From Bacteroidota bacterium (GTDB taxonomy: Bacteria > Bacteroidota > Bacteroidia > Bacteroidales > P3): a stretch of DNA of 64,000 nucleotides. The stretch is from assembly GCA_017860275.1 (NCBI GenBank), contig JAFNAQ010000002.1, positions 181,089 through 245,088 on the forward strand, in the 5' to 3' direction. Every line of letters begins with the position of its first letter. Positions within the stretch are counted from its first letter, which is position 1. Under the pieces are notes generated by a model, which had not been told where the DNA came from, did not search any database, and saw only the letters and a list, made by a program, of their open reading frames with translations. Both the position numbers and the translations under genes were made by a program. This document shows positions 1 to 8,123 of this stretch, piece by piece.

Positions 1-1100
1 TCTTCCTCAGCAATTACCTTTGTTATTAGAGTTTGGTTTCTTTCAAGTTCAGGATATTGTTTTCCCATTTGGTTTACCAAAATAGCAACAAGCTCATTCA
101 TAAAAGGCTCTTTAAAACCTAAGAATGTATATCCATACCGAATAGCCCTTCTAAGAATACGACGAATAACATAACCAGCCTTAGCATTTGTAGGCAATTG
201 TCCATCGGCAATAGAAAAAGCAACAGCACGAATATGATCAGAGCAAACCCTCATTGCAACATCTGCCATCTTATCCTGACCATAGGCAATATTAGCCTTA
301 TTAGCTAAGAACTGTATTGATGGTTGAAAAACATCAGTATCATAATTAGATCTCTTCTTTTGAATAGCCATACAAAGACGTTCAAATCCCATACCAGTAT
401 CAACATGCTTCTCTGGTAAAGGTTGCAATTCTCCACTAGCCAATCTATTGAATTGAATAAAAACTAAGTTCCAAATCTCAACAACTTGTGGGTGATCGTT
501 ATTTACTAAATCTTTACCCTTAACCTTAGCCTTTTCTTCAGGAGTTCTTAAATCAACATGTATCTCAGAGCAAGGACCACAAGGACCTTGATCTCCCATT
601 TCCCAAAAATTATCCTTCTTTGAACCATCGAGAATTCTATCCTCACTTACAATAGCTTTCCAGAAATTATAAGCCTCAACATCCTTTGGTTGATTATCTT
701 TTTCATCACCACCAAATACTGTCACATAAATATCATCAGGGTTTAAACCCACTACCTTTGTAAGAAATTCCCAAGCCCACTCAATAGCCTCCTTCTTAAA
801 ATAATCTCCAAACGACCAGTTACCCAACATCTCAAACATAGTATGATGATAAGTATCATGACCAACCTCTTCCAAATCGTTATGTTTACCCGAAACTCTT
901 AAACATTTTTGGCTATCGGCAATACGAGGGAAACTCTTAGGACTATTACCCAAGAATATATCTTTAAACTGGTTCATACCAGCATTTGTAAACATAAGTG
1001 TAGGGTCATTTTTTATAACCATTGGAGCAGAAGCAACTATCTCATGCCCTTTTGAAAGAAAAAAGTTTAAAAAAGCCAAGCGTATTTCATTACTTGTCAT
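1..1100 (-). CDS. alaS: alanyl-tRNA synthetase, N-terminal part (runs off window)
   Basis: Attaches alanine to tRNA-Ala in the cytoplasm. I translated the minus strand from the ATG at 1100-1098 (begins [20 protein letters not shown]) and it stays open to base 1, about 366 codons. The N-terminal class II catalytic core is clear: the opening is typical of AlaRS, followed by the [13 protein letters not shown] segment, the [14 protein letters not shown] motif, the [13 protein letters not shown] segment and ADHIRA-like residues. The full family length is about 870 residues, so the editing and C-Ala domains lie outside the window. It is divergent from the small protein/mutL pair. Confidence is high because several invariant AlaRS blocks are present. 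Confidence 0.96.
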   Translation of the reverse strand, partial: MTSNEIRLAFLNFFLSKGHEIVASAPMVIKNDPTLMFTNAGMNQFKDIFLGNSPKSFPRIADSQKCLRVSGKHNDLEEVGHDTYHHTMFEMLGNWSFGDYFKKEAIEWAWEFLTKVVGLNPDDIYVTVFGGDEKDNQPKDVEAYNFWKAIVSEDRILDGSKKDNFWEMGDQGPCGPCSEIHVDLRTPEEKAKVKGKDLVNNDHPQVVEIWNLVFIQFNRLASGELQPLPEKHVDTGMGFERLCMAIQKKRSNYDTDVFQPSIQFLANKANIAYGQDKMADVAMRVCSDHIRAVAFSIADGQLPTNAKAGYVIRRILRRAIRYGYTFLGFKEPFMNELVAILVNQMGKQYPELERNQTLITKVIAEE

Positions 1101-1174
1101 AACAATATTCTAATTAAATGATGATACTATATTTATATTCAAGCTTGCAAAATTAGTGAAAATATACGGGAAAA

Positions 1175-1206
1175 TTGGGAAAAAGAACGAAAAAACACTA
1201 TTTTTG
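1175..1206 (+). promoter_or_regulatory. Bacteroidota-type promoter of the small protein-mutL pair
   Basis: A -33-like TTG at 1175-1177 and a -7 box TATTTTTG at 1199-1206 are separated by 21 bases, close to the 19-21 base spacing of the Bacteroidota primary sigma factor. The first ATG follows 40 bases later at 1247. Pattern match only. Confidence 0.5.
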
Positions 1207-1246
1207 CATTTAAGTTTACATTATAATCTGTAAAAAAACCAATATT

Positions 1247-1519
1247 ATGGCATTCTTTAAAACAAGAAAACCTCGACAATTCGAGTATAAACCAAGATTT
1301 TATGACCCACAAAAAGAGGAATTAGAAAACTTGAAGAAGAAATACGGAGAAGTTGAGGGTGAGTCATATAATAGGAGGATTAATTTCAGAGCAGCAATGA
1401 ATGAGAAAAAGAATGAAAAAATAGGAAAACCAATTCCTGTAATGAAAATCATTGTTTTCACATCACTTGCAATGGCACTTTTATATCTTTTATTGTCCAT
1501 TATTGAAAAGTGGAAATAA
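1247..1519 (+). CDS. small conserved membrane protein upstream of mutL
   Basis: A 90-residue protein with a basic, aromatic N-terminal half (FKTRKPRQFEYKPRFYDP), a charged middle and one hydrophobic segment near residues 66-84 (IIVFTSLAMALLYLLLSII), so probably a tail-anchored inner-membrane protein. Its stop (1517-1519) directly abuts the mutL ATG at 1520, indicating co-transcription. Small proteins of this kind commonly precede mutL in Bacteroidota and are sometimes mislabelled riboflavin synthase subunit; I see no riboflavin synthase motif. Function unknown. The overlapping opposite-strand reading frame is a shadow. Confidence 0.8.
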   Translation: MAFFKTRKPRQFEYKPRFYDPQKEELENLKKKYGEVEGESYNRRINFRAAMNEKKNEKIGKPIPVMKIIVFTSLAMALLYLLLSIIEKWK

Positions 1520-3361
1520 ATGTCAAATATAATCCAACTCCTACCTGCAAACATTGCCAATCAAATTGCTGCTGGCGAAGTAGTACAAAGACCTTCCTCG
1601 GTTGTAAAGGAACTTATTGAAAACGCTATCGATGCAGGAGCAACTAATATACAACTCATAGTAAAAGACTCGGGAAAGACACTTATTCAGATAATCGATA
1701 ATGGTTATGGTATGAGTAGCGATGACGCACTAATGTCGTTTGAGCGTCATGCAACATCTAAGATAAAAAACGCCGATGATTTATTTCACCTCACAACGAT
1801 GGGATTTAGAGGAGAAGCACTTGCTTCAATAGCCTCAATAGCCCATGTAGAGATGAAAACCAAGCAAGAAGGCTCAGAACTTGGCACATTAATAGAGATG
1901 GAAGGAACAATTTGCAAGAATAACACAGCTATTGCTTGCGAAAAAGGCACATCAATATCAGTAAAAAACCTATTCTTTAATGTTCCAGCAAGAAGAAACT
2001 TCCTAAAAAGCGAGGGAGTAGAAAATTCTCATATACTCGATGAATTTCTTCACACAGCATTAATTCATAATAATATAAGCTTCACCTATTATAATAATGG
2101 AAAGCTAATACATAAGGTAGACAAATCCACAATCAAGAAAAGAATAATAGACCTTTTTGGAACAAGTTTTAATGAAAGACTAATCCCAATAGAAGAAGAA
2201 ATTGATGCAGTAAAGATTTCTGGATTTATTACCAAGGCAGAATATTCAAAGAAAAACCGTTCTGAGCAGTATTTCTTTGTGAATAATCGTTTTATGAAGA
2301 GCCCTTACCTAGCAAACGCAATAGACAAGGCATATCAAGGACTTATTGTAGAAAAGACCTACCCTTCGTTTTTTGTAAACTTAGAAGTAGCACCAGAAAA
2401 TATTGATGTAAATATTCATCCAACAAAGACAGAGATTAAATTCTTAGACGACAGAGTAATATATGCCGTTCTCTATGCAGCCGTAAAGAGAAGTCTTGGG
2501 CAGTTCACACTTGCGGCACAACTAGATTTCGAATCAGACTCATCCTTCAATGTAGCACCTCTAAAAGAAGGGCAAATCCCAATCATTCCAAAGATAGAAT
2601 ACAACCCAAGCTATAACCCTTTCGAAGATAAATGGAAGGAGCAAAAGCCAATTAGCGAAAGAGAAAAATCAAATAATGAGAATTGGAGAGAATTTTTCTA
2701 CGAAGATAAACCACTTCCAAAGCAAGAAGAGGTAATAGAACTTATAGATGAAACAATATTAGAAGAAGTTGAAGAAGTACAAGAAAAATATATAGCAAAG
2801 ACAACTAGCGACACAATTCAATTTCAAAACAAGTATATCCTTACCAAGACAAAATCTGGAATAGTAGTAATAAACCAAGAAAGAGCCTCACAAAGAATAC
2901 TTTTCGAGAAGTTCTCACAATCCAACTACGAAAGCATAACCTCGCAACAACTACTCTTTCCCTTCAATCACTTCTTCTCTCCTACCCACTCTTTCCAATT
3001 ACTAGAGCTAGTACCAGAGATAAGGAAATATGGATTTATGCTAGAGTACCAAAAAGACGGAAGTTTTAATATTGTCGGCATACCAAACACTCTTCACTCC
3101 GAAAATGCACAACTTGCGCTCGAAGAATTGCTATACGACCTAAACGAACAATCACAAGACTTAAGTACTCCAAAACATTATAAAATAGCACTTTCCATGT
3201 CGAAGAAGCTATGTATAAAAGAAGGAGAAAAACTAGAAACACAAGAAATGGTAGGGATAATTGGGCAACTATTTGCCTGCTCAAACTGCGAGCTTTCGCC
3301 CTTTGGAAAGAAGATAATGCACAAGATAGATTTCCCAGAACTAGACAGAATCTTCGAGTAA
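1520..3361 (+). CDS. mutL: DNA mismatch repair protein MutL
   Basis: ATP-dependent matchmaker between MutS and downstream excision in mismatch repair. The N-terminal GHKL ATPase has the expected motifs: IAAGEVVQRPSSVVKELIENAIDAGA (written here only as its start, IAAGEV, and ELIENAIDAGA), DNGYGM and TMGFRGEALASI. The S5-like transducer domain includes FFVNNRFMKSP and NVHPTK-type DVNIHPTKTEIKF. A linker spans about residues 335-435. The C-terminal domain carries NQERASQRILFE where endonuclease MutLs have DQHAxxExxxxE, and SPFGKK where they have CPHGRP, so nuclease activity is doubtful. 613 residues, normal length. Starts immediately after the upstream small gene. High confidence in family. Confidence 0.96.
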   Translation: MSNIIQLLPANIANQIAAGEVVQRPSSVVKELIENAIDAGATNIQLIVKDSGKTLIQIIDNGYGMSSDDALMSFERHATSKIKNADDLFHLTTMGFRGEALASIASIAHVEMKTKQEGSELGTLIEMEGTICKNNTAIACEKGTSISVKNLFFNVPARRNFLKSEGVENSHILDEFLHTALIHNNISFTYYNNGKLIHKVDKSTIKKRIIDLFGTSFNERLIPIEEEIDAVKISGFITKAEYSKKNRSEQYFFVNNRFMKSPYLANAIDKAYQGLIVEKTYPSFFVNLEVAPENIDVNIHPTKTEIKFLDDRVIYAVLYAAVKRSLGQFTLAAQLDFESDSSFNVAPLKEGQIPIIPKIEYNPSYNPFEDKWKEQKPISEREKSNNENWREFFYEDKPLPKQEEVIELIDETILEEVEEVQEKYIAKTTSDTIQFQNKYILTKTKSGIVVINQERASQRILFEKFSQSNYESITSQQLLFPFNHFFSPTHSFQLLELVPEIRKYGFMLEYQKDGSFNIVGIPNTLHSENAQLALEELLYDLNEQSQDLSTPKHYKIALSMSKKLCIKEGEKLETQEMVGIIGQLFACSNCELSPFGKKIMHKIDFPELDRIFE

Positions 3362-3372
3362 AAGACAAAAAA

Positions 3373-3412
3373 AAGAGGTGAATTGACTATCAATTCACCT
3401 CTTCACTTTTTA
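3373..3412. terminator. bidirectional terminator between mutL and the ferredoxin gene
   Basis: Perfect 13-bp stem AAGAGGTGAATTG / CAATTCACCTCTT with a 5-base loop at 3373-3403, preceded by an A-run and followed by a T-rich stretch. It sits between two convergent genes and can serve both strands. Confidence 0.85.
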
Positions 3413-3429
3413 TTTATATTTGAGTAAAA

Positions 3430-3630
3430 TTACTCAGAATATTTAATGACCTCTACAGGACACGAATCAGCTGCGCTTTTAATTCCATCGGTAAAGTCAG
3501 CATAGCTAACACCTTCAATTACATTTGCAAGCTCATCCATCTTAAAAACTTCTGGGCATTCGCTCTCGCAAGCCCCACAAGCTATACAACCTTCTTCTAT
3601 CCAAACTTTTTTTACTTCCATATAATCCAT
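3430..3630 (-). CDS. [4Fe-4S] ferredoxin, short single-cluster type
   Basis: Small cytoplasmic electron carrier of 66 residues. It contains CIACGACESECP (C-x2-C-x2-C-x3-C-P) near residues 17-28 and a distal SCPVEVI cysteine near the C-terminus. Three N-terminal cysteines plus the distal CP cysteine would hold one [4Fe-4S] cluster; the second CxxCxxC half of a 2[4Fe-4S] ferredoxin is absent. Acidic overall, as usual for ferredoxins. The start could be this ATG or the in-frame ATG at Met4 (MEVKK). Stand-alone, converging on mutL. The redox partner cannot be told from context. Confidence 0.9.
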   Translation of the reverse strand: MDYMEVKKVWIEEGCIACGACESECPEVFKMDELANVIEGVSYADFTDGIKSAADSCPVEVIKYSE

Positions 3631-3720
3631 TTTTAATTAGTACTATATTTCAATTCTTGTCATCGATAACACTAATATAACGCACAAAAAATCGAATTGT
3701 TTTACTCCAATCAAAATTAA

Positions 3721-4257
3721 TTACCTTTTCCAATTCAAAGGGTTGTTTTCAATATAATTTATAATTGACCTATACATATTATCATCCTTTATAATATGAT
3801 CATAAAATCGTGATTGCCAAGAAAAATCAGCATGAATATTTCGAATATCAAATGAGGTTCTACCCTTATACCAACGAATAATCCTCGATAAATTATGTGA
3901 TAACATTGGGTTGTTGGGGATAATTTCATTATTTGACGAGACGCGATAAATCGCGTCTTTACGGGTATTATTAATAACAATAACACAATGAATATGGTCG
4001 GGCATTACAACGAAGGCATCTAATTCTACGAATGGGAATTGATTTTTTATTTCAAACAAATTATCTCTTGCAATCATACCCATTTCGGACAAAATCATTT
4101 TCCCTTCCAATATATCTCCAAAATAACATTCCCTATTCTGGGTACAAATTGTAACAAAATATGCCCCATTTTGCCCATAATCCCATCCCTGCAATCTCGC
4201 AGAAGGAATCCGATATTTATTTTGAAATTTATCCATATATAAAAAATCAACAATCAA
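3721..4257 (-). CDS. REP-associated tyrosine transposase (RAYT, Y1_Tnp/IS200-like)
   Basis: Single-strand DNA transposase-family protein of 178 residues. Visible are the N-terminal RLQGWDYGQNGAYFVTICTQNR block, the HUH metal-binding motif MPDHIHCV (His88, His90) and the C-terminal SRFYDHIIKDD block containing the likely nucleophilic Tyr, followed by YIENNPLNWKR. All are typical of RAYTs, which mobilise or process REP palindromes. Met8 (MDKFQNKYRI) is a plausible alternative start. Matching palindromes lie just upstream at 4263-4514, and one lies inside the gene at 3938-3962, encoding about residues 98-107. Intact and possibly active. Confidence 0.92.
   Translation of the reverse strand: MIVDFLYMDKFQNKYRIPSARLQGWDYGQNGAYFVTICTQNRECYFGDILEGKMILSEMGMIARDNLFEIKNQFPFVELDAFVVMPDHIHCVIVINNTRKDAIYRVSSNNEIIPNNPMLSHNLSRIIRWYKGRTSFDIRNIHADFSWQSRFYDHIIKDDNMYRSIINYIENNPLNWKR
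3938..3962 (-). repeat. REP palindrome embedded in the transposase coding sequence
   Basis: The 25-base element reads GAGACGCGATAAATCGCGTC then TTTAC on the plus strand and differs by one base from the intergenic copy at 4417-4441. It lies in frame in the RAYT gene and encodes part of TRKDAIYRVSS, just after the HUH block. Confidence 0.85.
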
Positions 4258-4262
4258 CCCCC

Positions 4263-4441
4263 GTAGAGACGCGATTTATCGCGTCTCACATAAACGCGTC
4301 TCATGAAAATTCGCGTCATTATTTATTATATCGTAATTCATTCAAACGCATTTATTTGTAATATTGTCTTTTATTTAATGAGATGCATTTATTTATTATA
4401 TCGTCGTTTATTTAATGAGACGCGATAAATCGCGTCTCTAC
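4263..4441. repeat. REPIN: inverted pair of GTAGAGACGCG-type REPs
   Basis: The left REP is at 4263-4287 (GTAGAGACGCGATTTATCGC then GTCTC). Its inverted partner is at 4417-4441, ending CTCTAC. Each is a GTAG tetranucleotide plus an imperfect palindrome, the arrangement recognised by RAYTs. The spacer holds further fragments (ACGCGTCTC at 4284-4302, repeated ATTTATTATATCGT). This explains most of the 423-base gap 4258-4680; I see no gene in it. Confidence 0.85.
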
Positions 4442-4489
4442 GATTAATCAATTATTAATCAAATCCCAATCAAAACAAATACCCAACCG

Positions 4490-4514
4490 GTAGAGACGCG
4501 ATTTATCGCGTCTC
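4490..4514 (+). repeat. single GTAGAGACGCG-type REP
   Basis: A 25-base copy identical to the one at 4263-4287, in the same orientation, 48 bases after the REPIN. The remaining sequence to 4680 is AT-rich with no recognisable feature. Confidence 0.85.
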
Positions 4515-4680
4515 ATATAATCCGTTTAATTATAAATTCACGTCTCCAATCCGAAAAACAATCTTATTTCTTTTATTAAGGAAAACTCATCGCTACCCAT
4601 TGTAATTGTCTTTATAAATTGCTTCTAGTAGTTTAGTTATTAGTAATTTATGTATTGTTTAAAAGCAACTCACTAGTAAT

Positions 4681-7602
4681 TTACGGTGTGTGTGTTACTT
4701 TTTTTCTAATATGTAATCTGCCAATATTTACATTGCGAATTATTTTTTTAGTATCTTCTACAAATACTTTGTATGTATCTTCTATTTCTTTTAATGTAGT
4801 ACCTTTTTCCTTTCTATTCTCATAAACGAATTCGCATAAAGAATCATATGACAATTTTAATATTCTTTTTTTACAATATTTTGAATTTGTTCGAATATAC
4901 GGACAAATCATTTTTGGATATTCAATATTAAACATATAAAATGTATCATCAATAATATCTTGAAATGCAAAATCATTACGTAACATTAGTTTTTCATACT
5001 TTTTCTCGCATGGCATTACCCCCCTTGCATATTCAAGTTTTGATGCATAATTTCTAAACCAAAATTCAATATTTTTTATTATTAATTCAATATTCTTCTT
5101 AGAAACAATAATTTTTTCACCATTAATATCTGGATTATATACTAAATGCATATTTATACATTTCTTTCTAATAAAATCTACTAAAATTTCAGAATGCATG
5201 TATGAAATAGTAGCAATATTATCTTTAATTTCAAAGCTCGGAAAATCGTCATTATCATCATTTTTTGGTTCGAAAAATATTATTTCATCACTTTTCTCAA
5301 AAAAATCACCTAATTTTATTTTTCCTTCATTTTTCAGTTTAATCTCAAATTTTTCCCAATCAGAATATTGATCAATATTTTCAATATCTATATTATTTTT
5401 AATGCTATAGTAATGAATAAACATACTTGAATATTGTTTTTCTTTATCGGTTAAAGTTTCATATATATCCAATAATTGGAATAAAACCAATTTAGCCAAA
5501 TCTTTTCGAAGCTTATTTCTATAATTATTTTGCAAACTATTTCTATTAAGTGTAAGGATCTCTTTTGCATTTCCTCCCAAGATATTCACCTGAATACTAA
5601 TAAAACCTGTAAAAATACGAGCATCCTCTACAATTTGATTTCTATAAAACACCTTAGTTTCATGTGCATCACATCCAGTCGTTTTATTAAATTCAAGATT
5701 AAATTCAAGATTATTTTTATCACAAAAATATTTAAAAGAAGAATCCTTCTTATGGTTTAATTTTCCAATACTCTCATATTTTAAATCTAAATCTATTGGA
5801 CATGCTGTATCAAATTCTTCCAGCTCATCACACACCATAATTATTTCAGAGTTATGAGTCTTTTGCTTAATAAAATCGAAATTTTGTTTTACAGAAATTA
5901 AATTCTTTTTTAAATTATATTCATTATAATAGTAATAGTTAAAATAAGGAAAATCATCAAACAATTTATTGTCATCGCAGACCACTTCAAATTTTATAGT
6001 TGTACCTATCTTGTCAAACGTATTTTTTACTGTTTTTATAAGCACAGCACCATTTTTTATTCCAGCAGGATTATATAAATCTAAAATAATCTTGTTTTCT
6101 CTATTTATTTTTTTCGTTTCAATTATTACTTCATCTGTAATTAGAAATACACTTTGAAAACCTATGCCGAAAGTACCTGAAGGTTTCATCCACTCCGGCA
6201 TATTTTCAATCATCTTCCTTTTCTCGGTATTTTTATTTGAACTTCCTGTTGTGGTTAAAAAATGTATATCTTCTTTTGACATCCCTATTCCTTGATCTAT
6301 TATTGTAATATCCCATACACTAATACCATTCTTTGACTTTTCTTCATTCTTTTTAATATCTACACTTATAGGATATTTTTTACAATCCTTTAAAAAATTT
6401 TCTCTAGTGTAGCTACTTATCTCCTCTTTATTTTCCAAGTAAATTCTAAGAAAAGTTGCATCAACTGCATTTTGAAGGATCTCTCTTATACATTGATATG
6501 GTTCACGATATAATCCTGCTCCTTGAAGAAGTTCTATTGATTTTTGCGGATCAATAGAAAAGCTTGGTCTTAATTTTCCATCTATAGTATCATAGTCTTT
6601 TAGTTCAACTTTTAAATCACCCAATGTCGGCAAAAAACCATAATCAACACAAGGTACTATTTTATTCCATTTTTTCATTTGATTTGAAATTTCGGCGTCC
6701 AAAAATTCAAACCATCTGTTTGTTATATCCGCTTCTTCGTATTCTTCACATGTTGCTTTTATTTCAATTCTTTGCTTGTCAATACGAATATGTTCTATTG
6801 ATCTGTGTTTCTTATCATGAAGTACAGAATCTAATGGAATATTACTTAATGTCTGTAATATAACTTCTGAAAATCTATTATTATCCAAATCTAATAAATC
6901 CCCCAATCTCAATAAGCAAGCTATATATCTTGGGTGACAATCCTCAAAATCTATACTTGTTTCAGAAAATGGTATTTTCATAACATCTTCAAATGATTTA
7001 CCATGAGAAAGACAAATATTAGATAAAATATTAATTATTCTGCTTGGAATAGAATCACCAGGTAGTTTCAAGGAAATATCTGATATTATTGACTCTTTTG
7101 ACCTTTCAGCATGCTGTCTTCTTATAAATTCTGCAATTAAAAAACGAGAACCTTCGTAGCTCTTTGAATTAAACTCACAGTCTTTATAATAAATCTTTCC
7201 ATCTTTAATTAGTAATAGATTTGCATATTCATGCAAAGTTGATCTTGTATCGTTCTGAACATCATTCAAAAAATCTTTAAAATCATCTCCTTTAAATATT
7301 TTGTCAAAATCCTTTGCAAAAACAGCCATTCCTATATCATGATAATATGCAGAAGATAATAAAAGCCATAAATCAATAGCAGAAAAATTTTCAATTACAT
7401 CTTTTCCTACAATTCTGACAATATTATTAATGATTGTGTCTGAATGTGTTGAATCATGAAGACTATAATGCGGAAAAATATGACTAATTGTATTTAATAC
7501 TTGTGGCACATATTCTTTTGCAACCTGCCATTGCGTATAAAAAATATTAGCTCTTGTGTCCTTCGTTTTTTCCTGTAAGATATTTTCAATGTATGTTCTC
7601 AT
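4681..7602 (-). CDS. HD domain-Hsp90-like (GHKL) ATPase fusion protein, defence-associated type
   Basis: Large (973-residue) soluble protein. Residues about 1-330 form an HD-superfamily domain: His53, the YYHDIGM doublet (His88-Asp89), His164 (RRQHAER), His200 and LLRLGDLLDLDNNR (Asp235/Asp238). Residues about 345-560 form an Hsp90-type GHKL ATPase: the N-box EILQNAVDA (Glu374, Asn378), DQGIGM (Asp436) and SGTFGIGFQSVF. The C-terminal 400 residues are not assignable. HD phosphohydrolase plus Hsp90-like ATPase is an architecture I associate with bacterial conflict proteins, not with housekeeping HtpG. The gene is monocistronic, more AT-rich than the core genes, and lies between the RAYT/REP cluster and a mobile VirE cassette. 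Function is inferred only. Confidence 0.8.
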   Translation of the reverse strand: MRTYIENILQEKTKDTRANIFYTQWQVAKEYVPQVLNTISHIFPHYSLHDSTHSDTIINNIVRIVGKDVIENFSAIDLWLLLSSAYYHDIGMAVFAKDFDKIFKGDDFKDFLNDVQNDTRSTLHEYANLLLIKDGKIYYKDCEFNSKSYEGSRFLIAEFIRRQHAERSKESIISDISLKLPGDSIPSRIINILSNICLSHGKSFEDVMKIPFSETSIDFEDCHPRYIACLLRLGDLLDLDNNRFSEVILQTLSNIPLDSVLHDKKHRSIEHIRIDKQRIEIKATCEEYEEADITNRWFEFLDAEISNQMKKWNKIVPCVDYGFLPTLGDLKVELKDYDTIDGKLRPSFSIDPQKSIELLQGAGLYREPYQCIREILQNAVDATFLRIYLENKEEISSYTRENFLKDCKKYPISVDIKKNEEKSKNGISVWDITIIDQGIGMSKEDIHFLTTTGSSNKNTEKRKMIENMPEWMKPSGTFGIGFQSVFLITDEVIIETKKINRENKIILDLYNPAGIKNGAVLIKTVKNTFDKIGTTIKFEVVCDDNKLFDDFPYFNYYYYNEYNLKKNLISVKQNFDFIKQKTHNSEIIMVCDELEEFDTACPIDLDLKYESIGKLNHKKDSSFKYFCDKNNLEFNLEFNKTTGCDAHETKVFYRNQIVEDARIFTGFISIQVNILGGNAKEILTLNRNSLQNNYRNKLRKDLAKLVLFQLLDIYETLTDKEKQYSSMFIHYYSIKNNIDIENIDQYSDWEKFEIKLKNEGKIKLGDFFEKSDEIIFFEPKNDDNDDFPSFEIKDNIATISYMHSEILVDFIRKKCINMHLVYNPDINGEKIIVSKKNIELIIKNIEFWFRNYASKLEYARGVMPCEKKYEKLMLRNDFAFQDIIDDTFYMFNIEYPKMICPYIRTNSKYCKKRILKLSYDSLCEFVYENRKEKGTTLKEIEDTYKVFVEDTKKIIRNVNIGRLHIRKKVTHTP

Positions 7603-7840
7603 AATTTATTATTTTCTTCAATCCCACAAAACTACAAATTAAAATTTAACCCAAGAAATATATTTTAATGTTTTTTTATTTATTTTAGGGATTGGGGTTT
7701 TAACTGTTTTTCTTTAACTGGATTTAAGAGATAGTGAGGGTGGATTTTGATTCTGTTGGGGTGGATTTTGATGCTATTGGGGCTGTTTCTTTAATACACG
7801 GGGTTAATTCTTTGATTGACTGGCTTTAAGAGCGGTTTGG

Positions 7841-7986
7841 GTTAGGTTGGGTTAAGGTAAAAAATGTATTTTAAAAAGTTCTTTAGTTTTAGCGAAAGCG
7901 AAATTTTTTTTCTGAAAAAAAAATTTCGCTTTCGCTGATTTGTAGAAAAGTTTTATTTTTATGTTTTTACCCTAACCTACCTTAAC
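7841..7986. repeat. long imperfect inverted repeat with a perfect hairpin core
   Basis: In the 521-base gap 7603-8123. The core stem AGCGAAAGCGAAATTTTTTT pairs with its complement across 7891-7936 with almost no loop. Outer arms at 7841-7863 (starting GTTAGGTTGGGTTAAGG) and 7964-7986 (ending ACCTACCTTAAC) are complementary with a few mismatches, giving an overall fold of about 146 bases. It lies 3' of the VirE/VapE gene, so it could be a terminator, a structured RNA or an element end. The rest of the gap is G/T-rich with TGGGGTGGATTTTGAT-like repeats and no gene. Confidence 0.75.
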
Positions 7987-8123
7987 TAAACACTTCGTGA
8001 TATTCTTTGTATCAATGCTTTAAGCTCTTCAAATTTTCTCACTCAAACCCTCTTCTTTTTGGTTAATTCCTATTAAAATTAACCCGAAATTTTGACTGAG
8101 CGAAATTTCGAGTTACGATTTTT

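Noticed and set aside
4681-7602. Housekeeping chaperone HtpG
   Set aside because: The ATPase is preceded by an HD domain and the HtpG middle and C-terminal domains are not recognisable.
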